From contig CM050648.1 in the NCBI GenBank assembly GCA_027574665.1, forward strand, positions 47,149,200-47,213,199: a stretch of DNA of 64,000 bases, in the 5' to 3' direction. Within the stretch, counting starts at the first letter, position 1. Each line of letters opens with the position of its first letter. The DNA comes from Rhynochetos jubatus (lineage: Eukaryota; Chordata; Aves; Eurypygiformes; Rhynochetidae). Below the pieces are notes generated by a model. That model searched no databases. It was not told the origin of the DNA and saw only the letters and a list, made by a program, of their open reading frames with translations. The position numbers and the translations under genes are program-made. Shown in pieces: positions 27,483 through 39,712 of this stretch.

Positions 27483-28903
27483 TGCCCCCGGGTTGGTCTT
27501 TGAAGCACTTGCATTGACTTGACTGAGCTTCAAATAATACTGTGTCCTGAAGTGGACATGGAGTTGGGAAAACTCCAAAGTAACTGGTTTCCGACGTGTG
27601 GTAAAGTTTATTACACAGTTGCAAAATAGAGTCTCGTGGAAGTGACAGCATCTGTAGTCGCCCTGATGATAATACTCCAGAGGTACTGTGGTCACTTAAG
27701 ACCTCTGGAGGGCAAGAAAAGGAAGTCTCCTGTCCTGTGGGTTGATGTTCAGGCTGACAAGCGCAGTCCTTGGATGGGATGCAGAGGGGCAGCGGGGCGT
27801 TGGGCGCAAAAATGCTGCGGGAGTGAGAAACTATGTCTGTAGGTGGCTGACATCCTGACGTATGGGATGTATTCTAATGAAGTTGAGCACTGTTTGGGAA
27901 CAGTCATCCAGTGGCTGGCTGCATTGCTAATTTTAAAATCTGATTTACAGGAGATGCAGGAACCGTTCATTTTACTCAGCCTTTGTCTCGTTTGCTGTAG
28001 TTGGTCCTTACATAGGGTCTTGCTGAGACCAGCCTTTAACTTAGTAGTAGGTAATGTTTCTAGATTTGGGAAGATCACTCCACTGGTTTTAAGCTTGCCC
28101 TACAAGCAGCAGATGCGTCTAAGCTTACGTTATCGCTGTATTTATAAAAGAAAGCTCTTAAAGTTTGCGTTGGTGGTGCGCAGAGGTGATTGATGTGCCT
28201 GGTCGTCCCCGGCAGGATCTGCCCGCGGCGGCTGCCTACCTGTTTGTTCTTGCCTTTTACGAGATTTAGAATATAGCCAAGGGTTTTATGCTGGGCGGGA
28301 GGTAAAGTCAGCGAGAAACACTTCTTGCTGATGCTTTTCCGAAGGCGACCACCTTCAAAAGGGTTTCAGTGTGTATGGTTTAATTTCTTTTGTTAGTTAC
28401 AGTTCTCAAAGGGCGTAGTTTATGGGTGTTCAGGTGCTTTTCAACCCTTAGGGAAGCCTAGAGGGAAAAGAGTTTTAGCCTAGCATTTTTTAACAGCTGT
28501 TTGGTGATGCTGAAAACAAAAACAACCCCCCTGTGTTTATTGTTTGGGGGTTTTACGGTAACGGGTGTGCTTTCTTTCTGTAAAGCTTTTAATATTAAAG
28601 GCCAAAAAATGCTATCTGTGCAGATACTGTTACACCAAATTAAGCACACAAACACAAATGCCTCCAGAGTTATTTACTACTTCTAGAGAGCCGGTGACAA
28701 AAGGATCCTTTTTCAATTTAACTTCAGCTCCTACACGTTCTTTTCATTCCAGCCTGGTGCAAGTGGGTGTCTTCCACAGCAGGTTCAGGAGGCTCTCTGC
28801 AATCTTTCTTCTTGTTTGGCTGCTAATAACCGGAACAATTGACCCAGCAAAATGGTGAAGAAGTTGAGCCAGCAGTTGCCACAGTGACAGTTGTCCAGTA
28901 TAA

Positions 28904-29083
<180 letters not shown>

Positions 29084-32000
29084 TAAATATTTATCCCTGT
29101 CTAAGTGATTAACTGTTACAACCTTTATATACATGGCGAGTGAGCAATGGCGCTGTGTGGGAAGTGTGATTTTTTTTTTTATTTTTTTTTATTTTTGGAG
29201 ACAAACGAGCCTTTAGTGTTCTACATTCAGTGATGGTGCTCTTTGGGATCGTTTTTGCGGTCTTAAATCAACGTGCCCTCTAAGGGCTCTCCTGTCATAT
29301 GGCACTTTGGGGAGCAGTCCTGATGATCCATCCAATAATTCATCTAATTAGGATGTTCCTGCCAGATTTCAAACAAGTGTTGTTTGTTGCCCCCTTTCTC
29401 CTCCCCCCTCCAGCAGTCTGAATTTTATTCTCTGCTAAGCAGCAGCTGCTCAGATCCCTGTCCAGAATGCTCGGAGAGCACACAGGGTGAAATGATGGGG
29501 TTGCTTGTCTGAAAATTACTGCTGCTAAGTAGCATTGTGAATATAACAAAAAAACCCACAAAAGACACGCTTGTTCCCTGCGTGCGTGTGTGTTTGCACG
29601 TGCACGCCTCCTGGGCTCATCAAAGGGTCAGCAATCCCGTGAGTGCAAGAGGGCTTGCTGTCACTGAACATGCTGCGGTGCAGTGGCATGAAACAGTGAA
29701 GGCAGAACTTGTCCTTCCTTGTCCTGCCTGTGTGTGTGACCCTACACGCGGCAGGTCAGCTCTGCCAACAGAGCACAGCGGGCTCGTCTGGTTTGCTCCA
29801 GTTCATGTGCCACCCAGGACTGGTACAAGATCATCCTAGAACTGGGTTGCAGTGGGACAGATCCACATCGCGTACCCTACAGGGAGTACTGGTTGGTACT
29901 GCTGCTGCGAAACCAGTACAGTGTTTCCTGGTCCCATGTGTAGTGATCTGGGGTTTTTATAACAACCTTTTAACGGCTTTTTTCCTCTTCCTTTCACTAT
30001 ATTGGGGGACACCAGCAAATCTGCAGGTTTTTGTAGGTATAAAACAAGATTGCTGAAGGCTGCTGTAAGTGCGAGAGCTCATCGGTTGATTCATTTAGCC
30101 ACAGACTTGTACCTTTCAAGATGGTAGGTTGTTTTCAGTTATGCTCTCCGTTAAGCTGAGCCCATAAAAGAGCTTTTCACGAACAAAGGCTACATCAGAA
30201 AGTTAGAACACTTTAGTATGTTCAGGATGTAGTAGAGCAAATCACGGCAACAAGAAAATTTCATTTCTACCCAGGAAAATAATCTTACCTTGGGACTGCT
30301 AGCCTTATCCAGTGCTGTGCCTTGATTTCTCAGTTGATCGACGACCAAATCAAGAGAGTGGCAGAGTAAAATGTGCAGCTTTGGTTCTATAGGGAGCAAA
30401 GTGTTCCATCTGCAGGCTCGTTTAAATGTAAAATGTCATGCCTTCAGTTTAATACGAGTGTTCTTAAAACTCTTTGTCATATTTGGCAAACTGAGAATTA
30501 AGCAGAGCTTACTGTTAAATATCAAATCAATTTTTAGAAGATATTATAGTGATACTCCTTAATGTAAATAACAGTAATAATAATCCAGGTTTAACCTAGT
30601 TACACAGTTATCTTGGCAGTATTTCTCTTGGCAGTTTTTCCAGTTTTGTAGGAGTCTATTCCAAGTTTATAATCTTCCAAAAAATAAATGAACTTAACAG
30701 GATTTAGTAAAGTGTTTAATAATCCTTTACATGCAAGAGAATTATGTATGCTAAAATTTTAATATAGGGGAGATGCTGTGAAACTGATTAGAGGAAAGGG
30801 AGGAATAGTAAGTGCTGTTGATTTCTGTCCAACGCAGCGTGCCCGTTGAAATTTCAGGAGTACCAGGAGGTAGCTAATCCGACATAAGATGAAAAAAAAA
30901 AAGCAAGCCTAAAATATCTGATGAAGCATTGAAGATAAGGAGGAACTCTGAACTCTGGGAGTTCTTTCTTGTTGCAAACACTCGAGTCTTTCATGGATAA
31001 TACTTGAAGAGAAGAGCCTGCAGAGTTACCGTGCGCCACCAGAGAGTCACCGCACGGTATCGTCAGTGCTTGCTGAGGTCTGCCTGCATGTGCCGATAAG
31101 CCACCGCCGTGGCTCGACTGGGTGCAAACCTTGGTTCTCCCTGTAAATCCTTCGGTGCTCCGGCAGGATTTAACAGCTAGAGCGGCCGTTCAGAGAGCTG
31201 CCTTCTTGCGGTGATGGGCCGGGGGATCTTGTCCAAGGGTGTTACTTTGCTTTGAAAAGGAAAAATAAGCCACCTTATCCTGGGCGAGGCAGGGGAAACG
31301 GGTCTCCTGTCTCCCTTCCCTCCCGAAGCTATTTGCATTAAGACTTAAAACCCAAACCACGAACAGGAACCCCCCATCAGAGCCAGGGCAATTCACACAA
31401 AGTTCTCCTGAAAAGCAACAGTATTGTCTGATAGACTGAACTCTGGGCAAGCCATGAATTCCTGCACTCCAGAAACCAGCCCGCCTGGTGTTGCGGGACC
31501 CTTCAAACCTCCCGAGGTATCCTTTTTGTCCTGAAGATAGCGCTCCGTCTCCCAGGAGAGGGTGTGAAGCTGTTTGCTGAGCCTTTCCAGGATGGAGAGG
31601 TGGGTTATTTCATTAGCCCTATAATGATTCTTTCCTATCAAAGACATTGTTTGCCTGGTATGAACTTTTGATACCTGATTCGTTTGGGGTTTTTTAACGT
31701 AATCCTTTTTCCACAGTGGTTTAGCTGTGTTGGCCCTTGCAGTGTGCATTTTGGCAGAAATAAATCTATAGGGAAACTTTACTTTTTTTTTTTTGAGAAA
31801 CATTAATGTAGCACAGTGAAGCAAAACTGATCTCCTGAGTTGAGTGCAATTCTGTTGGCTCTGATAAACTTGCCCCGAGTTTTCAAACAGCACGTGGTTA
31901 GAAGGTGCCAACCTACACTGGCATTTTTAAACGCTGCAGTAGCAACTTGCTTGAAATCAGTTTGGGTGTAGGTTTTGGCTCCAAATTTGCAAGCGATTAA

Positions 32001-32625
32001 TAGTACCTCACCTTGAGAATCAGCGCTCTCGTCACCTTGTGGCCTGACACCAGCTTCCTGAGGCCGCAAGCCTTGTCTCCGAGGTGCTCTTCCTCCTTCT
32101 CTTCCCCCAGCATCCTCAGCACAAGCGGGCTGTGGCCCCTCGGCGTCTTTGCACTGGCCGTGCCGTGCTGTGGCTGGCGTGAGAGAGAGCAGCAGACCGG
32201 CTGCTTCGTGCCCACATCGATGTGCCTGCTACAGGGTTTCTGCTCTGAAAGGCTCCTGGGTGGCGAGTGCCACTGCCTCGCCGTGGTGTCGTGAGTTGGC
32301 CTGCCTGACATTCCAATGCTTCATCTTAAAGCTCCGTTGAACCACTTGTCACGTTTTGGGTCCTTTTTGGAACGCCTTGGTTTATTTAAGATGCCCTTAA
32401 ATGGCGCTGAAGCCAGTATTTAATGTAGCGATCAGAGTAAAGTCCCACTCCGCTGGGAGGGAAGCGCATGTGCACCAGTATGAAGGGTTATGCTTGGTGA
32501 TTCTCGGTCCTGGGAAACAGCCCTTTATGAAAGAAAAATGGGATACTGTCTCACTGAATTTAGTCAACTTTCTTGACAAAGTTTGCTTATTTCTTCTGCT
32601 AATAGCTCTTCTGAAGTCTGTTTGG

Positions 32626-32712
32626 TTTATATTTTAAAAATATTTATGCAGGTTTTTTTACAGGTAAAAAAAATTATATATTTGTATATATAATATATAT
32701 TTTATATCTCTA
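32626..32712. repeat. AT-rich low-complexity block
   Basis: Nearly pure A/T sequence with alternating TA runs (atatataatatatat) between two short T and A tracts. It sits in GAREM1 intron 2, about 150 bases before an inverted pair of octamer-like motifs at 32852-32868. Confidence 0.8.
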
Positions 32713-34149
32713 TTCCTGTGATTGGTCCCTTGGCTTTAATTGTAAAAATCATATGCAGTAACTGTGAATTAGAGACATCAGTTGAAGAGCCCTACCAAAA
32801 AAAAAAAAATCCTAACTGTATTTTTAGTTAATAATTTGTATTTTTAAATAGAATGCAAAGCTTGCATTACGCTGTTAAAATCTGGCCGGTATAACGAGCA
32901 ATACAAAGCCAGAAATCATTTTTATAAGGAGCTGATATGTCTCCAAGTGATTAAACACTTCTACTTCAAACTATAACAGATTAGAACAATTAGAGTCCAG
33001 GACAGGATAATGACTCAGGTGTTCTCCGCATCTATTTTTCTGAGTTAACCTTTCCTTAAGCAAAAAGAATGATATACTTGAGCTTTCCCAAAAGAACATG
33101 TTTCCTAAATAATCATTCATCACGTTCCTGACGCCTGTCTTCTGCAGCTGATGTAATTGGCTTCTGAGTGTGACTGAGTTGCAGGAGTCTCAGCGTTTAA
33201 AACCTTACAGTGACTTGGCCCGCGGCTGTTTGGCGGTGTGTTTGATAAGGCATCTGGCAGCCCGTACCCTTTCCGGTCGGCATCCTGGCATCAGCAGGGA
33301 ACGGTTGGTATGGATCGACATCTGGCAGTAGGGAGGCGTGGAGCAGGTTCTGGTTCTGTGCGTCCTCTGCTTTAGGAATTGTTCAATTTGAACACCTACA
33401 GGGATTTCTAGGTGGATTTGGAGTGTAGCGTGGCAAGCACTGCCTCTCCCACGGAACTGGGAGCACTGGTTATTCCCACATATTACCAGAAAGGGAAGAC
33501 TGGCAGGGAAGGGCCGAGAGGCAGTAAAACCGCAGGAGTCCTCGCTGTAGTGCCTCCAACGTTACTGTTATAACGCATCGAGCATGGTCGTTATAATGTG
33601 TAGAACAGAGGGAGCAGCCCTGAAGATAAAGGTGTTTGGAGAAGGAGTTACTGCAGGATGCTCCCGAGGCCAGTAGTTTAGTAACTGGGGGAGACATGGT
33701 GTTCAGAACGACAGCAGCGGGAGGTGTGGGGGTTCCTGCTGCACGCTGCCACACTGGAACGGTCCAGGGAAGAGCTCCTGTTTTAAATAGGTGTGAGGAA
33801 GGGGAACGCACCAAAAACTAAACACGAGGGCACAGTCTCACTGTGGAGACGTTTGAGGAAAGCGCGTAGTCCCACCTTCCTTCCCCCGCTTCCTCCTGCT
33901 GGTCCTGCCTTCCCACTGGTTGCAAGGTCTTCACGCCGGAAGGTTGAAAACCGAACCTGGTCAAAGGAGGCGAGAGCGTTGAGGGAGCGTGGGCCGGAGT
34001 GGGGCTGCGCCGGGACCGGAGCCGTCCCTCCTGGGTGTCACGCAGCCGAATGAAGGCCCCTCGGCGCTTTCTGCAGCGTTACCCGTTTTCCAGAACTGTA
34101 AGGAGATTTTAACGGTTTGCCACAAAAACAGATGGTTATTTTCTGCGTC

Positions 34150-34360
34150 AGGCTGTGTTCTGGACTACCTTAACGCTGCAGCTCTAAGGCCGCGGGCTGG
34201 GACGTGCCGCTGGCAGGTCCGAGTGTCTGAAATGGCGCAGGGCTCTGCTGCGCCCCGCCAGCCACCCCACGCGGGAAGCGGAAGGGCACGCTCTCGGCGG
34301 GGGCGCGAAGGAGCGGAGGGGTGCTTGAAGGTGCAAATCCTGCTGCGTCAGCGCTGGAAG
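34150..34360. promoter_or_regulatory. CpG-island-like segment in GAREM1 intron 2
   Basis: By hand count about 20 CpG dinucleotides occur in roughly 200 bases of GC-rich DNA, close to the number expected from base composition, whereas the first 28 kb of the window is CpG-poor. The segment is not part of a CR1. It could mark an alternative GAREM1 promoter, an enhancer or an unannotated transcript start. There is no direct evidence of transcription. Confidence 0.5.
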
Positions 34361-34380
34361 GATGGAGGGTGGAGGGAGCT

Positions 34381-34398
34381 GGGTGGGGTGGGGTGGGG
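34381..34398 (+). other. G-quadruplex motif
   Basis: Four G-runs (3, 4, 4 and 4 Gs) are separated by single T residues. This single-nucleotide-loop pattern is known to favour very stable parallel quadruplexes. It lies just after the CpG-rich segment at 34.15-34.36 kb. On the GAREM1 sense strand it would also be present in the pre-mRNA. Confidence 0.75.
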
Positions 34399-34699
34399 TG
34401 TCACCCGCGCTGCCTTTCAGGTGTGATTTGTGATGTGCACTTCATCATGGATCACACGGTGTCTTTAAGCAAACCGTTTGGCAGGACTCGAATCTGTTCT
34501 GAGGAGCGGCTGTGCTGGACTGATTCCTGGGCTGAATCCTTGACTGATCCCGAAGGCACGTGCCAAGCCCGGCACCTGGGATGCCGTGAGCCCTGCCACA
34601 GGCAGAGGTGCTGGAGAGGGGCTCTGTGGGAAAAGCCTGAGGGGTACCTGGCAGACAGCAGCGGTGGTGCGGCAGAGGTGGCCAAGGGCACGTTGGGCT

Positions 34700-34920
34700 G
34701 TATAAGCAGGAGTGTAGCCAGCAAGTTGAGGATGGTGATTATTCCCCATCAGTCAGCACTGGTGATGCTACAGCTGGAGTATTGCTTCCAGTTTCGGAAA
34801 CAGCTTTTTCCCAGTGACCCACTAGTACAAGGAAGACGTTGACGTATGGGAGCGAGTCCAGTACACCAGGATGGTCAGGGGGCTGTAGCAAGTTACGCAT
34901 TAGGAGAGGCAGGAAGAACA
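34700..34920 (+). repeat. Older CR1 LINE, 5' part (interrupted)
   Basis: Diverged CR1 sequence with the order acagctggagtattgcttcc, then tccagtacaccaggatggtc and agggggctgtagca. It stops at the boundary of the younger CR1 and resumes at about 35447, where gggtttgttcagccttgag continues the same CR1 consensus order. Confidence 0.8.
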
Positions 34921-35446
34921 GCACCTTGCTGCGCTGGTGAGGCCTCGCCTGGAGTGCTGTGTCCGGTTCTGGGCTCCTCAGGTCAAGAAGGACCAGGAGC
35001 TACTGGAGAGGGTCCAGCGCAGGGACACTGAGATGGTGAAGGGCCTGGAGCACCTTCCATGTGAGGAAAGGCTGAGAGAGCTGGGTCTGTTTAGCTTGGA
35101 GAAGAGGAGGCTGAGGGGGGATCTTATCAATGCTGATCAATATCTAAAGGGTGGGTGTCAGGAGGATGGGGCCAGGCTCTTCTCAGCGGTGCCCAGTGAC
35201 AGGACCAGGGGCAATGGCCATAAACTGGAAAGCAGAAGGTTCACCCTGAACATGAGGAAACCCTTTTTCCCTGTGAGGGTGACAGAGCCCTGGGACAGGC
35301 TGCCCAGAGAGGTGGGGGAGTCTCCTTCCCTGGATACTGTCCAAAGCCGCCTGGACTTGTTCCTGTGTGATCTGCTCTAGGGGATCCTGCTCTGGCATCT
35401 GGACTAGATGATCTCTAGAGGTCCCTTCCAACCCCTAACACTCTGT
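34921..35446 (+). repeat. Younger CR1 LINE inserted in an older CR1
   Basis: A well-preserved CR1 runs from gcaccttgctgcgctggtga to the terminus cacccctaacactctgt-type end (ctaacactctgt). A frame open from 34937 to 35380 encodes the ORF2 C-terminal tail (147 codons). Its 3' end matches the minus-strand copy at 26714-27482, so both belong to one subfamily. A gaacag hexamer occurs at both edges (34916-34921 and 35447-35452), a possible target-site duplication, though CR1 usually makes short or no duplications. Confidence 0.9.
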
Positions 35447-35810
35447 GAACAGGGTTTGTTCAGCCTTGAGAGTGCTGAGGGGAGATCCCTCTGTGTGCAT
35501 ACCTCCCTAATGGGAGGGTGTGGAGACAGACAGACTCATCTGAGGTGCCCAGTGGGAGGGCAAGAGACAACAGGCACAAGTTGGAACATGAGAATTTTGC
35601 TCCAATATAAGGTTATTTTTTTTTTTTAAATGAGGATCGTTGAACACAGAAGGAGATTGCCCAGAGAAGACATGGATTCTCCATCTTTGGAGAAACTAAA
35701 AATTTGACTACACGTGTCCCTGAGCAGCTTGCTGTAACTATACCTGCTTTGAGGACCAGGTTGGATTAGATTGCCCTGGGGGTCCTGCCCAACCCAGAGG
35801 ACTCTACAAG
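35447..35810 (+). repeat. Older CR1 LINE, 3' part (interrupted)
   Basis: Continuation of the older element: a tttgttcagccttgag block, then catggattctccatcttt, then a mutated gttggattagattgccct block and a degenerate terminus near 35810. Divergence is similar to the 5' part at 34700-34920 and to the copy at 5588-5957. A T10 tract lies within it near 35618. Confidence 0.8.
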
Positions 35811-36729
35811 TCTCACCTGATGTCCTGTGCTAAAGTCCATGGCCCTTTGTTCATGTTTTCACAAGTTTTGTGGCCATTGACAAAGTGAAGTGTTTGAGTG
35901 AAGATGACGGAGCAAGTTTGATTTTCATAGGTCATTGCTACAGGGACCAAGTCAAGATGATTTAGCTGTGTAATCCAAGAAATGCAACCTTAGAGCTATC
36001 CTTGCATGAGTTTGTAGATGATTTTAGAGTGACTGCTGTGTATGGTATGATCTCTGTCATACATCTAGCAGTGCATATGTATGGTATACGTTTGGTGCTC
36101 GTGTCCCGGAACACGCATTTCCCTGCCATGACGCTTTATAGTGTTATAAAGTGGTAATGAATGAATTAACCTAACACAAGAAGAGAGGAGTTCGCTTTCT
36201 TGACTTTCAGAACATTTAAAACATACTTAGCGTGCTGGAGTGTTCCTGCAGCCTTAACATCACCATAGTCGGGTTTGGTGCACAGCAATAAAGTTGTGCA
36301 GTCTTACACTTTTCACTTTTTCAGTTTTTTATTACCGTTTTGGACAGCAGCTGATACCTTCTGTTTTTGTTCAGAAGGAAGAGGGCAGAACAGTGATTTT
36401 CCTGAAGTGCCAAACTAGAACCGCGGCATGTTTTTTTCTTCAGCACAGTACAATTCAGCCTTATTTCACCTCCTGTTATCTTGGGACTACATTAAAAAAA
36501 AAACAAAAAAGGTTTTCCCGGTGTTTTAATTGAGAATAACCTTGTCTTTAAGCATGCCTGTTGAAGCTAAAAATCCATTTGCCGTTTGGCTGGTTGAAAT
36601 GGATGCCATCAACACGTGGCTGCTACGTGAGACCTCTGCTGTGAAGCTCGGCCGGTTAGTTACCTCTGTGGTTTCACATCTGACCCACCGTTTCCTTCTG
36701 CAGTGGCTTGTTTGTTTGTGAATCACCAG

Positions 36730-37100
36730 GGAACGGCGAGTCGGCCAAGCAGGAGCTCCCACAGCCGTAGGTTGTGACACCTCCCTCGCTCCGGCCCGTG
36801 TCCCGCGGGCAGCGAGAAAACGCTGTCACCGCACCGCCTCGAGTTAAGGTTTCTGACGGCGTAGTTTGTGCTGCCCAAAGAAGCCATCTGTGGGGTCTCA
36901 TCGATGCTAGAAACCAATATTCCTACGGAACACGCCCTGTCGGAAGGAGAAGGGGAGGGTTGCCCAGCACGCGCAGAGCCCCGCATGCCGTCAGCTCCGC
37001 GGAAGGCTGGGCTACGCGGCCGGCCGCGCTTCTGTGCCGCTTCTGAGGAGAAACCGGCAGTGAGCATCACGCGGGTGTTATCGCGGGGGGAAAAAAGGGT
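36730..37100. promoter_or_regulatory. CpG-island-like segment in GAREM1 intron 2
   Basis: About 37 CpGs were counted by eye in about 370 bases, with clustered cgcg and ccgcgg elements. It lies about 1.4 kb upstream of the large exon at 38534. It shows no protein similarity and no CR1 similarity. An alternative promoter for a shortened GAREM1 transcript starting in this intron is possible but unproven. Confidence 0.5.
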
Positions 37101-38533
37101 GCTTGCCTGTCACGCCATGCTGGTTCAAAATACTGTCTGGGCAGTGGTGTGAACTGTGAATGAGTATTGCGTACCATAAAGCCCTAGTGGTTTCCTGGAT
37201 TAGACCAATTAGTGTTTGTTTAGATAATTCAGGGCTTGAATGACTTCCTCTCCGGAAGCCCCGGGACTGAAGTGCTAAGGCGGCACACCTCGGCTGAGCT
37301 GCTGTGCCTTTGCTCTGAAAGGCTTCCAGGGGATGCTCACAGCTTCGCAAATATGGGTGAACCGCAGATCACCTCGTACGAGAGGAAGCGTTATTCACAC
37401 CACTCCTCAGTTACTAACTGGTTGGAATTACAGCCTTGGTTTTGCGCAGTGGCTGTTCTGTGATGATACTCGAGTTGGAAGCCTGGAATTAGAACTTCAC
37501 ACAGCTCTGTGAAGCCTTTACGGGTTGCGGAGATGAGGGAGGGATGTATCATTTTAGCATCTGTTTTAATTTGCAATTTTTTTTAGTATGTTCAATGTTT
37601 CCAAATAAATAGCAGGCCAGTAGTGCTTACCTGATGCACCTTCCTTTATGAGTAGGGATCTGCTGCTGCTGAGGAAGAGCTGGGTGAGTTCCGACTCAAA
37701 TACGAAGCGGAGCAATCTCGTCTGTAAGAAGTCATTCCAGTCTTAAGGAAATAGCTGTAGGAACAAATGAGCCTTGGACATCTGTTTTGCCTTTTTTTTT
37801 TTTCTTCTTCTTCTTTCCAGTACAATTTCCATAGTAGAAAAGCACACACATGGCTGTGCATATGTTGTTTAATCTCTTAAATTGCAATTATAATAAAAAA
37901 ATGAGGAAGGAAGTCTATGACGGGGAGAGCAAGGCAGAGGGGGAGTTAGGCATATGGGACAGACTGTTATTCTTGACTTCTCCTTCAGGGAATAGCTGTC
38001 ATTCCCCCTCGCCTGGAAGAGATTATATCAAAGGATATGCTTCATCCGTAATGATGAGATCACCTTTTCTGCTCCTCGGGGGGCTGAAGGTGGTGGAAGA
38101 AGGTGGTTTGCTTCCCGCAAGAGCCTGGCAAATAAGTTCTAGCAAACAGCAAAAACAAGGGGGTGGGAAAAAGATACCCAAGGGGATCTTGACGTGCTCT
38201 GCCGTAGCTGCGTGACACAAGTGGCTGTTTGAATGGTTGGGATACGTGGATCTGCCCTTTAAAAATGGGTTGTGTTTGTTCTCATGCTGCCTGGAGCGGT
38301 TTCAGGTGGCGGTTTCCCCTCAAGTGAGATGTAGGAATGTGCAGAGTGATGAAGGTTACTTGGCTGAGCTTCAGGTTGAACACCTTGCACTTGCCTACTC
38401 AGCTGGTCAAATAAAGTGACTTCAGTTTCTCCCAGCATACAGCCTTTTGTAAGTCCAGTCTTGATAGATTTGATATGGTTTGATGTATTATCTTCAGTGA
38501 GGGAAAACCAAATTTGTTGTTGTTGTTTTGCAG

Positions 38534-39712
38534 GTGGCTTCGGGTGAATGCAATGAAGATACTGAGGTTTACAACATTACCCTTAGTACTGGGGATGAGC
38601 TCACTTTAATGGGGCAAGCAGAAATCCTTTATGCAAAATCTTCTAAGGAGAAGTCGCGACTCAACACCATCTTCAAAAAAATCGGGAAACTTAACTCCAT
38701 CAGTAAGCTAGGCAGAGGGAAAATGCCTTGCCTCATCTGCATGAACCACAGGACCAACGAGAGCATCAGTCTCCCCTTCCAGTGCAAGGGCAAGTTTAGC
38801 ACCCGCAGCCCGCTGGAGGTGCAGATGCAAGAAGGTGAGCACACGATTCGCAACATAGTAGAAAAGACCAGGCTGCCCGTTAACGTGACCGTGCCGAGTC
38901 CTACACCGAGAAACCCCTATGACCTGCATTTTATCCGCGAAGGGCACAGGTACAAGTTTGTCAACATCCAAACCAAGACTGTGGTGGTTTGTTGCGTGCT
39001 TCGTGGCAACAAAGTTATTCCCATGCATTTTCCCTTGCACTTGACGCTGCCGAAATTCATTCTACCTGACAGTCTGGTGAAGGGGGAGCTGTGGCACGAA
39101 TCCCTCATCCAGCACTGGTTTACTATATGCCAGGAGCAGTTTGACATAGACGAGTATTCCCGTGCCGTGCGAGATGTGAAAACTGACTGGAACGAAGACT
39201 GCAAGAGCCCGAAGAAGAGCCGATGCACGGGGCACAGCCACGTGCCCAACTCCCTCAGCTACGCGCGGGACGAGCTTACGCAGTCCTTCCACCGGCTTTC
39301 GGTGTGCGTCTACGGAAACAACTTGCATGGGAATAGCGAAGTGAACCTCCACGGCTGCAGGGACTTGTGTAACGAGTGGGCCCTCTTCTCCCACGACGCC
39401 CTTCAGTACCAGGAGTCTGGCGACAGTAGCAGCGATTACCTTTTTCCTGAAGTCAGCGAGGAATCGATGTTCCTGCCTACAAAACCAGAACTTCCTTACG
39501 AAGAGCTGTGGTTGGACCAAGGATCTGGAAAGGCTGGTGACCAGCCTCTCTCTCGCTCGCTAAGCGAGAAGAACAAATGTGACAACTACAGAGGGTCTTT
39601 CCGATCAAAGTGTGGTACCGCAGCCCTTCCTGTGCCTGCGGCCGTCGGAGCAACCACGAAGTCTTCAGATGTATCCCTACCTCCACCTCCAGTGCCTCCC
39701 AAATCAGAAGCA
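38534..39712 (+). CDS. GAREM1: GAREM1 large internal exon (CABIT, YEEL, proline-rich)
   Basis: This 1,179-base exon (393 codons, phase 0 at both ends) lies between tttgcag and gtaagt. It encodes the rest of the CABIT domain (VASGECNEDTEVYNITLS through about residue 190 of the exon) and then a less ordered adaptor region. The YEEL motif (Tyr codon 39497-39499) fits an SHP2 SH2-type site and probably corresponds to human Tyr453. A proline-rich PPPPVPPK stretch near the exon end is an SH3-ligand candidate. The frame stays open into the intron as far as 39763, but the GAREM1 homology stops at KSEA, where the donor lies. An upstream in-frame TTG at 38528 lies in intron and is not a start. Confidence 0.98.

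Noticed and set aside
31393-31911. 172-codon minus-strand frame in GAREM1 intron 2
   Set aside because: It begins at TTG, has no recognisable domain, and lies antisense within an intron. It could be chance.
38528-38533. Apparent start of the large GAREM1 frame at TTG
   Set aside because: These bases are the end of the intron (tttgcag). The coding exon begins at 38534 by homology and splice phase.
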